From Streptomyces griseocarneus (GTDB lineage Bacteria > Actinomycetota > Actinomycetes > Streptomycetales > Streptomycetaceae): a stretch of 64,000 bases of DNA. The notes below the pieces were generated by a model. It did not search any database. It saw only the letters and a list, made by a program, of their open reading frames with translations, and was not told where the DNA came from. Location: the NCBI GenBank assembly GCA_003674045.1, contig PENC01000017.1, forward strand, positions 1 through 64,000, written 5' to 3'. A program made the translations under genes and the position numbers. Positions 25,367 through 34,226 of this stretch are shown here, in pieces; position 1 is the stretch's first letter; every line of letters starts with the position of its first letter.

Positions 25367-27088
25367 ATGGCCGACCCGCTTCTCTTCAACCCGCGCACCT
25401 ACGACCCCGCGCACTTCGACCCCGAGACCCGCAGGCTGCTGCGCGCCACCGTCGACTGGTTCGAGACCCGCGGCAAGCGCAAGCTGATCGAGGACTACCG
25501 GTCCCGCGCCTGGCTGGCGGACTTCCTGGAGTTCTCCGGCAAGGAGGGTCTGTTCGCGACGTTCCTCACCCCGTCCGCGGCCGCGCCCGGCCACACGGAG
25601 AAGCGCTGGGACACCGCCCGTATCGCCGCCCTCAACGAGATATTCGGCTTCTACGGCCTCGACTACTGGTACGCGTGGCAGGTCACCATCCTCGGCCTCG
25701 GTCCGGTCTGGCAGAGCGACAACGCCGCCGCCCGCGCCCGTGCCGCCGAACTGCTCGACCAGGGCGAGGTGTTCGCCTTCGGCCTGTCGGAGAAGACCCA
25801 CGGCGCCGACATCTACTCGACCGACATGCTGCTGGAGCCCGACGGCGAGGGCGGCTTCCGGGCCACCGGCTCCAAGTACTACATCGGCAACGGCAACGCC
25901 GCCGGTCTCGTCTCCGTCTTCGGCCGCCGCACCGACGTCGAGGGTCCCGAGGGCTATGTCTTCTTCGCCGCCGACAGCCGCCACGAGGCGTACCACTTGG
26001 TGAAGAACGTCGTCGACTCGTCCAAGTACGTCAGCGAGTTCCGGCTGGCCGACTACCCCGTCGCCGCCGAGGACGTCCTGCACACGGGGAAGGCCGCCTT
26101 CGACGCCGCCCTGAACACCGTCAACGTCGGCAAGTTCAACCTGTGCACCGCCTCCGTCGGCATCTGCGAGCACGCGATGTACGAGGCCGTCACCCACGCG
26201 CACCACCGCGTTCTCTACGGCCGCCCCGTCACCGCTTTCCCGCACGTGCGCCGCGAGCTGACCGACGCCTACGTCCGGCTCGTCGGCATGAAGCTGTTCA
26301 GCGACCGAGCCGTCGACTACTTCCGCACCGCGGGCCCCGACGACCGCCGCTACCTTCTCTTCAACCCCATGACGAAGATGAAGGTGACCACCGAGGGCGA
26401 GAAGGTCATCGACCTGATGTGGGACGTGATCGCCGCCAAGGGCTTCGAGAAGGACACCTACTTCGCCCAGGCCGCCTCCGAGATCCGCGGCCTGCCGAAG
26501 CTCGAGGGCACGGTCCACGTCAACCTCGCGCTCATCCTGAAGTTCATGCGCAACCACCTGCTGGCCCCCGTCGACTACCCGCCGGTGCCGACGCGGCTCG
26601 ACGCGGCCGACGACACGTTCCTCTTCCGGCAGGGACCGGCCCGCGGCCTGGGCTCCGTACGCTTCCACGACTGGCGTACCGCGTACGACGCCTATGCCGA
26701 GGTGCCCAACGTCGCCCGCTTCCGCGAGCAGGCCGACGCCCTCTGCGAGTTCGTCACCGCCGCCGCCCCCGACGAGGAGCAGAGCCGCGACCTCGATCTG
26801 CTCCTGGCCGTCGGCCAGCTCTTCGCCCTGGTCGTCCACGGCCAGCTGATCCTGGAGCAGGCCGCCCTGACCGGTACCGGGCAGGACGTCCTCGACGAGC
26901 TGTTCGCCGTCCTCGTCCGCGACTTCTCCTCCTACGCCGTCGAGCTGCACGGCAAGGACTCCGCCACGGAGCAGCAGCAGAGCTGGGCCATGGCCGCCGT
27001 CCGCCGCCCCGTCGTCGACGCCGCTCGCTCGGCCCGCGTCTGGGAGCGTGTCGAGGCGCTGTCGGGCGCGTACGAGATGGCACCGTGA
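25367..27088 (+). CDS. Acyl-CoA dehydrogenase/oxidase-like flavoprotein
   Basis: A 573-residue protein of the acyl-CoA dehydrogenase superfamily. Middle-domain FAD contacts appear in FAFGLSEKTHGADIYST and ATGSKYYIGNGNAAG. The C-terminal helical domain continues to the end with an extension beyond the 380-400 residues of simple dehydrogenases, closer to acyl-CoA oxidase-like long forms. ATG 25367 is chosen because the segment before it is not protein-like. It follows the PadR gene and likely acts in oxidation of an acyl or aromatic CoA ester. Confidence 0.85.
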   Translation: MADPLLFNPRTYDPAHFDPETRRLLRATVDWFETRGKRKLIEDYRSRAWLADFLEFSGKEGLFATFLTPSAAAPGHTEKRWDTARIAALNEIFGFYGLDYWYAWQVTILGLGPVWQSDNAAARARAAELLDQGEVFAFGLSEKTHGADIYSTDMLLEPDGEGGFRATGSKYYIGNGNAAGLVSVFGRRTDVEGPEGYVFFAADSRHEAYHLVKNVVDSSKYVSEFRLADYPVAAEDVLHTGKAAFDAALNTVNVGKFNLCTASVGICEHAMYEAVTHAHHRVLYGRPVTAFPHVRRELTDAYVRLVGMKLFSDRAVDYFRTAGPDDRRYLLFNPMTKMKVTTEGEKVIDLMWDVIAAKGFEKDTYFAQAASEIRGLPKLEGTVHVNLALILKFMRNHLLAPVDYPPVPTRLDAADDTFLFRQGPARGLGSVRFHDWRTAYDAYAEVPNVARFREQADALCEFVTAAAPDEEQSRDLDLLLAVGQLFALVVHGQLILEQAALTGTGQDVLDELFAVLVRDFSSYAVELHGKDSATEQQQSWAMAAVRRPVVDAARSARVWERVEALSGAYEMAP

Positions 27089-27122
27089 GCATGACGACGG
27101 GCCGCGGGTGAGATGACGAAGA

Positions 27123-27155
27123 CCGGTGGGAAGCGGCGCGGCCGCTTCCCACCGG
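27123..27155 (+). terminator. Terminator after the acyl-CoA dehydrogenase gene
   Basis: A perfect 15-bp stem beginning CCGGTGGGAAGCGGC with loop GCG, 34 nt after the stop codon. Confidence 0.85.
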
Positions 27156-27560
27156 ACGAACTGCGTCCCACCGTCGGCCCTAGGGCGTGGTCTTCGGTGA
27201 AGGCGATCTTGGCCTCGGCACCCTTCTCGGTGCCCAACAGTCGTAGTCGGCTGCTTTCGCGGATGCGCGCCAGGTCCGGCTCCACGCCCCCGCACGTCCA
27301 CGGTGGCCGGCACCTGTCCCTCCAAGCCCCAGCAACACTGCCTTCGGGCTGCTGGCCGTGGCCGGTGGCGCCGAGGGGTCCGAGCAGTTCTGCTCGGACC
27401 CTGGTCACCCGGGGCAGCGGGCCCTCGTTGTCCAGGCGCTTGATGCCGGAATGCCGACCTCCCGAGGCTGTCAACCGGGGGAGGTCGGCATGGGCGTTCT
27501 TGCCGCGCCGTGCAGTGCCCAGCACGCTTTTGCTGCGGCGACCGGCGGCTCTGCTCGGTC
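27156..27560. other. Gene-free stretch with two further hairpins
   Basis: No convincing gene was found on either strand in this 405-bp stretch. It contains a 12-bp stem GGGTCCGAGCAG/CTGCTCGGACCC (27376-27401, two-base loop when fully paired). The terminator-like hairpin at 27452-27490 is listed separately. The stretch may be a decayed mobile fragment, but nothing in it is recognisable. Confidence 0.5.
27452..27490 (-). terminator. Probable terminator of the ABC exporter operon
   Basis: A 12-bp stem TGCCGACCTCCC/GGGAGGTCGGCA with a 15-nt loop, about 70 bp beyond the stop codon of the permease gene on the minus strand. Confidence 0.55.
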
Positions 27561-29969
27561 CTACTCGGTCCGCAGCGCGGTGGCGGTCCGGGTCCGTGCC
27601 GCCCAGCCGGCCGGCAGCAGTGCGCCGAGCAGGGCGATCACGATCCCGCCGGCCAGCAGGGGGATGAGCAGCCCGGCGGTGTAGACGTGGGACACGCTCG
27701 GCGGCAGGTGCCGGCCGATCGCGTTCCCCATCGGGGTCAGCGTCGCCTTCTCCACCGCGACCCCGAGCGGGACCCCGATCAGCCCGGCGATCAGGCCGGT
27801 GAGGGACACCGAGGTCAGCACCATCGCAATGGTCTGCTTGGGCGTCATCCCGAGGGCCTTGAAGATCCCCAGATCATGAACCCGCTCCCGGGAGTCCTGC
27901 ACCACCATGCTCAGCACCCCGAGCGCGGCGACCGCCGTCATCATCAGCGTGAGCGTGGCCACCAGGGTGCCCATGATGATCACCACGATGTTCTTGCCCC
28001 CGTCCGAGTGCGGATGGACCGAGGCGTTCAGCGGGGTCAGCGCGGCGGCGGCTGAGGTGGACCAGTCCGGTCCGCTGACGTTGTCGGCCAGCTCGACGTT
28101 GAACTGCTCGATGTGCGGGGCCAGACCGGCGGCGGTGAAGGTGGCCGCATCCGTCATGACCGTGTAGTCGCCCACGTTGATGTCGAAGTTGATGCCGACG
28201 ACCTTCAGCGGCAGTTGCTTGTTCTGCTGCACCACGGTGACGTTGTCACCGACGTGGATCCCCACCGTCGTGGCCAGCTTGTCGCCGACCACGGCCTCGC
28301 CGGGCGCTGAGAACCAGCGGCCGGACAGCAGCTCCATGTTCGACCAGGAGAAGCCGCCGGTGATCGTGAACACCTTCGGCGGTTCGCCGCCGGGCGGGGC
28401 GCCGACGATGGCCGCGCCGCTCTCGCCCCAGCCGAACGCGGCCTTCGTGCCCGGGGTCTTGGCGAGCGCGGCGGCCACCTTGGCGGCATCCAGGTGCGGC
28501 CTGCGCGGGTCGTTGGGCCCGTAGCGACCCCAGGGCACGCCTACGTCGGCTGTGGGTATCACGAACTCCGACGCGACGTTGAAGCCTGCGGTACTGGTGT
28601 CCAGGTACTTGTTGAACGCGGTCCCCAGTCCCACCGCGAACGTGACACTCACCACGCCGAACAGCACCGCCGCACCGACCAGTACGGCCCGGGCCGGCCG
28701 GGCGAACGGCTGGGCCAGACCCAGCGACATGGCTCGGGGCAGCGGCAGCCGCGAGGCCAGACGCTGCGCCGTCCGACCGCCCCCGGCCTTGGGGGCGCGG
28801 CCGACCACCAGAGCCTGCACCGTCGGCATCCGGCCGGCCCGCAGTGCCGGGATCAAAGCCGTGGTACCGACGATCAGCAGGGTGCCCAGCGGCACCACGG
28901 CGCTGACCCACAACGGAATCGTGGCACCGGCCGCGCCGAGCTGCTTGGTGGCCTCGTCCAGGATCGGCACAGCCAGGAGGTTGCCGAAAACCGTGCCGAG
29001 CACCAGGCCGAGTGTCGCCGGGATCATGGCCTGCGCGGTGTAGGCGCGGGCCACCTGCGAGGGGGTGAAGCCCAACGACTTCAGAATCCCGATGCGCCGG
29101 ATTCCCGAGGCCACAGCCCCGCTGACCACGATCGAGATGATCAGCACCGACATGAACAGCCCGAGGATCCCGAAGCCGATCAGGAACGGCACGTAGGCCC
29201 TGGCGTTGCCGCCGGCCTGCTGCTTCGCGGTCAGGTACGACTGTCCGCTCTCGACCGCGCCGGCCGGCGCGGCGGCGGCCACCGCCTGCTTGTCGGTAGC
29301 GATGTCGGCGTCGGTCCCGGCCTTGGCGAACCGGTAGAGCATCTGCTCGTCGGACTTGGCACCGGCGGCGGTGAGCCGCGCGAAACCGTCGGCGGTGGCG
29401 AAGGCGGTCGCGCTGTTGGTCACCGAGCCGCCGAAGCCGACGACCTTGAACGACGGCTTGCCCGGCAGGGAGGAGAACACCACCGAACTGCCGAAGCAGG
29501 CGGTGGCATAGTGCTGCCACGGCAGGGCGATCTCGCCCGGGCTGGTCGGCCAGCGCCCCTGGGTCAGCGCCAACTGGTCCATCCCGGAGGTGCTGCCCAG
29601 GTCGGGCCGGGTGGTGACGGTGATCGGATGGTTGTCGTGACCGGCGAAATCCTTCTTGGGGCAGTCCGTGCCGACGGTCGTGTCCAGGGCGGCGGCGATC
29701 GGGTACGGTCCGGCCGCCTCGGTGACGCCGGCGGCGTGCGCGGTGGCGGTGGCCTGTGCGGCCGTGACCTTCGAACCGTCGAACTGGACCGCCAGGTGCG
29801 CCCCGTTCCGAGCACTGAAGGCGTGGTCGAACGGGGCCTGCACGACGGCCAGCAGGCCGAGGGAGAGTACTGAGGACGTCACCGCGGCGAACGTCGTCAG
29901 GGCCAAGACGATGGACTGGACCCGACGCCGGCCCACGCCGGAGCGTACGACCTTGCCCAAGACGCTCAC
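27561..29969 (-). CDS. FtsX/MacB-type ABC transporter permease
   Basis: An 802-residue permease. The first helix lies near residues 15-40 (RVQSIVLALTTFAAVTSSVL) and is followed by a large extracellular MacB-like domain. An FtsX core (about residues 250-370) comes next, then a second extracellular domain and a second FtsX core ending near residue 800 in ARTRTATALRTE. The GTG at 29969 overlaps the stop of a 29-codon micro-ORF in a GTGA, so start choice is supported by coupling. A TTG at 30059 could extend the frame but adds unlikely sequence. It works with the ATPase encoded upstream and probably exports a lipid, peptide or antibiotic. Confidence 0.88.
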   Translation of the reverse strand: MSVLGKVVRSGVGRRRVQSIVLALTTFAAVTSSVLSLGLLAVVQAPFDHAFSARNGAHLAVQFDGSKVTAAQATATAHAAGVTEAAGPYPIAAALDTTVGTDCPKKDFAGHDNHPITVTTRPDLGSTSGMDQLALTQGRWPTSPGEIALPWQHYATACFGSSVVFSSLPGKPSFKVVGFGGSVTNSATAFATADGFARLTAAGAKSDEQMLYRFAKAGTDADIATDKQAVAAAAPAGAVESGQSYLTAKQQAGGNARAYVPFLIGFGILGLFMSVLIISIVVSGAVASGIRRIGILKSLGFTPSQVARAYTAQAMIPATLGLVLGTVFGNLLAVPILDEATKQLGAAGATIPLWVSAVVPLGTLLIVGTTALIPALRAGRMPTVQALVVGRAPKAGGGRTAQRLASRLPLPRAMSLGLAQPFARPARAVLVGAAVLFGVVSVTFAVGLGTAFNKYLDTSTAGFNVASEFVIPTADVGVPWGRYGPNDPRRPHLDAAKVAAALAKTPGTKAAFGWGESGAAIVGAPPGGEPPKVFTITGGFSWSNMELLSGRWFSAPGEAVVGDKLATTVGIHVGDNVTVVQQNKQLPLKVVGINFDINVGDYTVMTDAATFTAAGLAPHIEQFNVELADNVSGPDWSTSAAAALTPLNASVHPHSDGGKNIVVIIMGTLVATLTLMMTAVAALGVLSMVVQDSRERVHDLGIFKALGMTPKQTIAMVLTSVSLTGLIAGLIGVPLGVAVEKATLTPMGNAIGRHLPPSVSHVYTAGLLIPLLAGGIVIALLGALLPAGWAARTRTATALRTE

Positions 29970-30055
29970 CGGCTCACCGCCGGCAGCAGGCGGGCCACGG
30001 CCCGGAATCCGACCTCGAAGAGGCGCCGGGGCATCGGCGGCTTGCGCAGTGTCAT
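29966..30055 (-). CDS. 29-residue coupled micro-ORF between ATPase and permease
   Basis: ATG at 30055-30053 overlaps the ATPase stop codon (ATGA). The TGA stop at 29968-29966 overlaps the permease GTG start (GTGA). The product begins MTLRKPPMPRRLFEVGFRAV and has 6 Arg and 1 Lys in 29 residues, with a short amphipathic helix-like middle. It could be a small subunit, a translational relay carrying ribosomes from ATPase to permease, or a chance frame. The two exact stop-start overlaps argue against pure chance. Confidence 0.5.
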   Translation of the reverse strand: MTLRKPPMPRRLFEVGFRAVARLLPAVSR

Positions 30056-30798
30056 CCAACCGCTCCCGCCGGACGGGTCAGCGGCGTGCGGGCGGCCAGG
30101 CCGGCACCGCTGCCGTCGTTGACGACGTCCCGCTTGACCGCGCCGTCCACCAACTCGATCGTGCGGCGCGCGGTACTCGCGGCCAACTGCACATCGTGGG
30201 TCACCAACAAGATGGTCTGGCCCTCGCTGTTCAGGTCCAGCAGCAGCCGGCGCACGTCCTCGGCCGAGCTCGAGTCCAGCGCGCCGGTGGGCTCGTCGGC
30301 CAGCAGCAGCGCCGGCTTGTTCATCAGGGCCCTGGCCACCGCCACCCGCTGCCGTTGCCCGCCGGACAGCCGCTGCGGGTAGGCCTTGGCATGCCGGTCG
30401 ATGCCCAGCGAGCCGAGCAGCTCGACGGCCCGCCGCTTCGCCTCACCCTTGCCCATCCCGGCCAGCTGCGCCGGAACCATGACGTTGTCCAACGCGGTCA
30501 GGTCGTCGAGCAGGTTGAAGTACTGGAAGATCATGCCGATCGAGGCCCGGCGGTACTTCGCCGAACCGGCCTCACCGAGCTGGTCGACGCGGGTGCCGTC
30601 GACGGTCACGGTGCCACTGGAAGGCTTGTCCAGACCGGCGATCAGATTCAGCAGCGTGGACTTCCCGCTGCCGGAATGGCCGAGGATCGCCACGCACTCA
30701 CCGGACGCCACGGACAAGGTCACACCGGCCAGCGCGGGCGGGCCGTCGTCGTACTTCTTCATCGCGTCTTGGAGAGCGATCATCGGCGGATTCGTCAT
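30052..30798 (-). CDS. ABC transporter ATP-binding protein, MacB/LolD type
   Basis: A 248-residue ATPase with Walker A GHSGSGKST, Q-loop FQYFNLL, signature LSGGQRQRVAVARAL, Walker B LLLADEPTGALD and switch histidine LLVTHDV. Start candidates are ATG 30798 and ATG 30804. A TAGGTT hexamer at 30811-30806 just upstream would give a transcript with almost no leader. Its stop overlaps the next ORF by ATGA. It powers the adjacent FtsX-type permease. Confidence 0.93.
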   Translation of the reverse strand: MTNPPMIALQDAMKKYDDGPPALAGVTLSVASGECVAILGHSGSGKSTLLNLIAGLDKPSSGTVTVDGTRVDQLGEAGSAKYRRASIGMIFQYFNLLDDLTALDNVMVPAQLAGMGKGEAKRRAVELLGSLGIDRHAKAYPQRLSGGQRQRVAVARALMNKPALLLADEPTGALDSSSAEDVRRLLLDLNSEGQTILLVTHDVQLAASTARRTIELVDGAVKRDVVNDGSGAGLAARTPLTRPAGAVG

Positions 30799-30939
30799 GG
30801 CCATGAACCTAGGAACGGACCACGATCCATCGCGTCGGCCGGCGGATGTCACCTCTCCCCAGGCCATCGGCCCGGCGGCGTACCCGCGTACATCCCCGGG
30901 GCGACGCGCAGAGCCGACGCCACTGAATACGATCTCCGT

Positions 30940-32142
30940 ATGGAAGAGCTTCTCCAGCGTCTCTCGACATCGAAGCGCGTGACCTGGCTGATGTCACAGG
31001 CCGTGGTGCCGGCCACCGCCTGCTTCTACGCGATGCTGCTCCCCTGGACGATGCCGACCCCTGAGGACGGCCTGTTCCGGTTCCCCGACCTCGAGCCCGT
31101 CCAGATGCTGGGTCTGTACGTCGTGCTCGCCCTTCCGGTACTGCTGGTGCGCCGTCTGCCGGCGACCGTCTTCGCGGTGATCCTGGGCGAATCAGTCCTC
31201 GGCGCGGCCTTCGGCGCGCGGCCCGTGATCGTGTTCGTCCTGCTCATCGCCTTGGGCGGGTACCTCGCCGCCCGGCGGCCGAAGGCTGCCGCCGTCGGCT
31301 CCGTCGCGGGCGTCGCGGCCGGGTTCGTCAACGACATCCACGGCTACCCCGGGGAGACCGTCGGCGACGCGGCCCAGTGGACCGGGGGGCTCGCGTTGTG
31401 GTTCGCGGTCGCGTGGGTCTTCGGGGGGGTGTATCGCCAACGCCGTGAGTACCTCGAAGCCCTGCACGAGCAGAGGGCGGCCCGCGCCGTCATGGCCGAG
31501 CGGCTGCGGATCGCCCGTGAACTGCACGACAGCGTCGCGCACAGCATCGGGATCATCACGGTGCTGTCGGGAGCGGCGGCGCGGGTCGTGGAGACCAGGC
31601 CCGAGCAGACGCGGCAGGCGCTGACCGGCATCGAGACCACCAGCCGCCAGACGCTGCTCGAGCTGCAGCGCATGCTCGGGGCGCTCCGCCGGGCCAAGCC
31701 GGACGACGCCATGCCGGGGGCCGCTCCGCTGGCGCCGGCCGGCAGCCTGGCCGATATCCCGCGGCTCGCCGAACGCACGGCCGACGCCGGGGTGCGGGTC
31801 CACGTGGCCTGGCAGGGCGAGCGGCGTCCGCTGCCGCCGGAGATCGAGCTGTCGGCGTTCCGGATCGTCCAGGAGTCGGTGACGAACGTGGTGCGGCATT
31901 CCGGTGCGCGCACGTGCCGGGTCACGGTCGGATACGAGCCGGAGGGAGTGACGATCGAGGTGGTGGACGACGGGGACGACGGTCCCGGCGGGCCTGGCCG
32001 TCCCAGGCACTCGGCGGCGGCCGGCGGGAGCGGCTTCGGCCTGCTCGGCATGCGCGAGCGGGTGACGTTGCTGTCCGGCCAGTTCAGCGCGGGCCGGCGT
32101 CCGGAGGGCGGCTTCCGGGTGGCGGCGAGGCTCCCGGCATGA
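30940..32142 (+). CDS. NarL-type sensor histidine kinase
   Basis: A 400-residue membrane kinase. There are about four to five hydrophobic segments in residues 15-150. The HisKA_3 box is ELHDSVAHSIGIITVLSG and the ATPase lid GGSGFGLLGMRERV. There is no ribosome site, but TACGAT (30928-30933) lies 6 nt before ATG 30940, as expected for a leaderless transcript. It is divergent from the ABC exporter operon and coupled by ATGA to the response regulator. It probably controls the exporter. Confidence 0.91.
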   Translation: MEELLQRLSTSKRVTWLMSQAVVPATACFYAMLLPWTMPTPEDGLFRFPDLEPVQMLGLYVVLALPVLLVRRLPATVFAVILGESVLGAAFGARPVIVFVLLIALGGYLAARRPKAAAVGSVAGVAAGFVNDIHGYPGETVGDAAQWTGGLALWFAVAWVFGGVYRQRREYLEALHEQRAARAVMAERLRIARELHDSVAHSIGIITVLSGAAARVVETRPEQTRQALTGIETTSRQTLLELQRMLGALRRAKPDDAMPGAAPLAPAGSLADIPRLAERTADAGVRVHVAWQGERRPLPPEIELSAFRIVQESVTNVVRHSGARTCRVTVGYEPEGVTIEVVDDGDDGPGGPGRPRHSAAAGGSGFGLLGMRERVTLLSGQFSAGRRPEGGFRVAARLPA

Positions 32143-32822
32143 GCGTGCGGGTACTGCTGGTCGATGACCAGCCGCTGATGCTGGTCGGGCTCGGGATCCT
32201 GATCGGCGACACCGACGACCTGGAGGTGGTCGGCGAGGCCGGCGACGGCCGCGAGGCGGTGCGCCTGGTGCGTGAGCTGCGGCCGGACGTCGTGGTGATG
32301 GACATCCGGATGCCGGGCATGGACGGGATCGAGGCGACCCGGCAGGCGACCGCCGAACCGGACCCGCCCAAGGTGCTTGTGCTGACGACCTTCGACGACG
32401 ATGAGTACGTCTACGGCGCACTCCGCGCCGGGGCCAGCGGATTCCTGCTCAAGAGCATGGCCCTGGACGCGATCCTGGACGCGATCCGCGTGGTGGCGGC
32501 CGGCGACGCGTTGATCGCGCCGAGCGTGACCCGACGGCTGATCGCGGACTTCGCCGGAACGTCCGGCCCCGTGGCCCCCAAACCGGACGCCGAGCCCGCC
32601 GTGGACCCGAGTCCCATCGCGGGGATCACCGACCGGGAGCGCGAGGTGCTGACGCTGGTCGGACAGGGACTGTCGAACGGTGAGATCGCCGAGCGGCTGG
32701 TGATCAGCGCGGCGACGGCGAAGACCCATGTCGCGCGTCTGTTCGCCAAGCTCAAGGCGCGAGATCGCGTCCACCTGGCGATCATTGCCTTCGAGTCCGG
32801 ACTCGTGCCGCGTAGACGGTAG
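32139..32822 (+). CDS. NarL/LuxR-type response regulator
   Basis: A 227-residue response regulator. The receiver has VLLVDDQPLM, phosphoacceptor Asp in VVVMDIRMPGMDG and Lys in GFLLKSMA. The C-terminal LuxR helix-turn-helix is ITDREREVLTLVGQG followed by SNGEIAERLVISAATAKTHV. It overlaps the kinase stop by ATGA. Target genes are probably the divergent ABC transporter. Confidence 0.94.
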   Translation: MSVRVLLVDDQPLMLVGLGILIGDTDDLEVVGEAGDGREAVRLVRELRPDVVVMDIRMPGMDGIEATRQATAEPDPPKVLVLTTFDDDEYVYGALRAGASGFLLKSMALDAILDAIRVVAAGDALIAPSVTRRLIADFAGTSGPVAPKPDAEPAVDPSPIAGITDREREVLTLVGQGLSNGEIAERLVISAATAKTHVARLFAKLKARDRVHLAIIAFESGLVPRRR

Positions 32823-33292
32823 GGCAGGACGAGAAGAACGATCGCCGACCACGCGTTCGCCGCGTTCGCCAGCTGCGCCGGCTCACCCACCTGCACCCGG
32901 GCCTCTGCCGGAGGTCACCTCGGGCAGAAGGCCGAGAGCGTCGTAGCCCGCTTCCGGGGTCGAGGAGGATCGGACCAAGGAAAAAACCTTTGGCAACGTC
33001 AACGCCTTGTACGTGCCTCATCGCTGTTTCACTGGCGTGTTCGCGTGCTGTCTCAACGAACCGACCTGAGAAACGCGCGCGCGGTTCGTGAAGATCCACG
33101 TGCTCCGGCCCGCCTGGCGCTATTCCTCGGTCCGATCCTCTCGACCCCGATCGTGGACCGGCCGTCGGCGAGTTTGCGCAGCCAACCGCGGCCGACGAGC
33201 TTGGTCCGTTACGCGTGAAGCGGCTCCAGCTTGCCCCGGACGTCGACAGGAAGGCCGAGTACCTCGCCGACCCGACGGACGGGGGTGGGGCG
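32823..33292. other. Gene-free stretch before the IS630 remnant
   Basis: About 470 bp with no supportable gene. It contains an A-tract (GGAAAAAACC near 32978) that is unusual here. The right part (from about 33200) may be the left end of the IS630-type element, but no inverted repeat was identified. Confidence 0.45.
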
Positions 33293-34226
33293 ATGCGGCT
33301 GACCAGTCCGTTCACGATCGAACTGACCCAGGCCGAGCGTGAGGTGCTTGAACGCCTGGCAGACTCGCGCACCGCACCGCACCGTTCGGGCAGGTGCAGC
33401 GGGCTTCGGTGGCACTGGCCGAAGGAATGTCGAACGCCGCCACGGCCCGCGCGGCCGGGCGGCATCTGGACACCGTCCAGCTCCTGGCGCAAGCGGTTCA
33501 CCGCCGAGCGGCCGGCTGCGCTCGTCGACCGGCCCCGGCCGCTGGGGCGGCCCCGGCCGTCCGCCGAGGACAAGCCGCGGATCATCGCCGCCGCGACCGC
33601 CCAACCGCCGACCGCCGACACCGTGTGGACCCACCGACTGCTATCCGATCACCTGCGCCGTTCCGGCCTGGCGGTCTCCGCCTCCCAGGTCGGACGGATC
33701 CCGGCCTGCGTCGATCTCAAGCCGCACCGGTGCGCGGCCGGCTGACCCGACCAGCCGACCCGGAGTTCTTCACCCGTGCCGCTGACGTGTGCGCGCTCTA
33801 CCGCACCTGCTCTGCGAACGCGGTGGTGATCAGCGTGGATGAGAAGACCGGGATCACCGCACGCTCCCGCGAACACCCCGACCAGCCCGGCCGCCCCGGG
33901 CAGCGCACCCGCCGGAGTTCGAGTACATCCGCCACGGCACCGTCTCCATCATCGCCGCCCTGAACGTCCACACCGGCCAAGTCCTCACCGAGCGCACCGA
34001 CCGCAACAACGCCGACACCTTCATCGGCTTCCTACGCCAACTCAACGAGTCCATCCCGCCGGCACCAGCATCCACCTGGTCATGGACAACGGCTCATCCC
34101 ACGTCGCGAAGAAGACGAAGGCCTGGTCGGCCACTCGTCCCCCGCTTCAACATCCACCGCACCCGCGAGCACGCCAACTGGCTCGACCAAGTCGAGCTGT
34201 TCTTCTCCGCCCTGACCCGACGTCTA
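33293..34226 (+). pseudogene. IS630-type transposase, 5' part, frameshifted
   Basis: Translating across all three frames gives a continuous IS630-like protein. It begins MRLTSPFTIELTQAEREVLE at 33293, then shifts to QRASVALAEGMSNAATARAA (about 33394), and then to WRKRFTAERPAALVDRP. It continues as VVISVDEKTGITARSREHP, the first catalytic Asp region, then HGTVSIIAALNVHTGQVL and finally REHANWLDQVELFFSALTRR, which carries the late DDE region. At least four frame changes make it inactive. It stops at the IS5-type element at 34227, and the reading continues at 35834. Confidence 0.85.

Noticed and set aside
32823-33290. A protein-coding gene on the minus strand (reading with FVETAREHASETAMRHVQG)
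   Set aside because: No start signal, no recognisable domain, and the frame continues into shadows of neighbouring genes.
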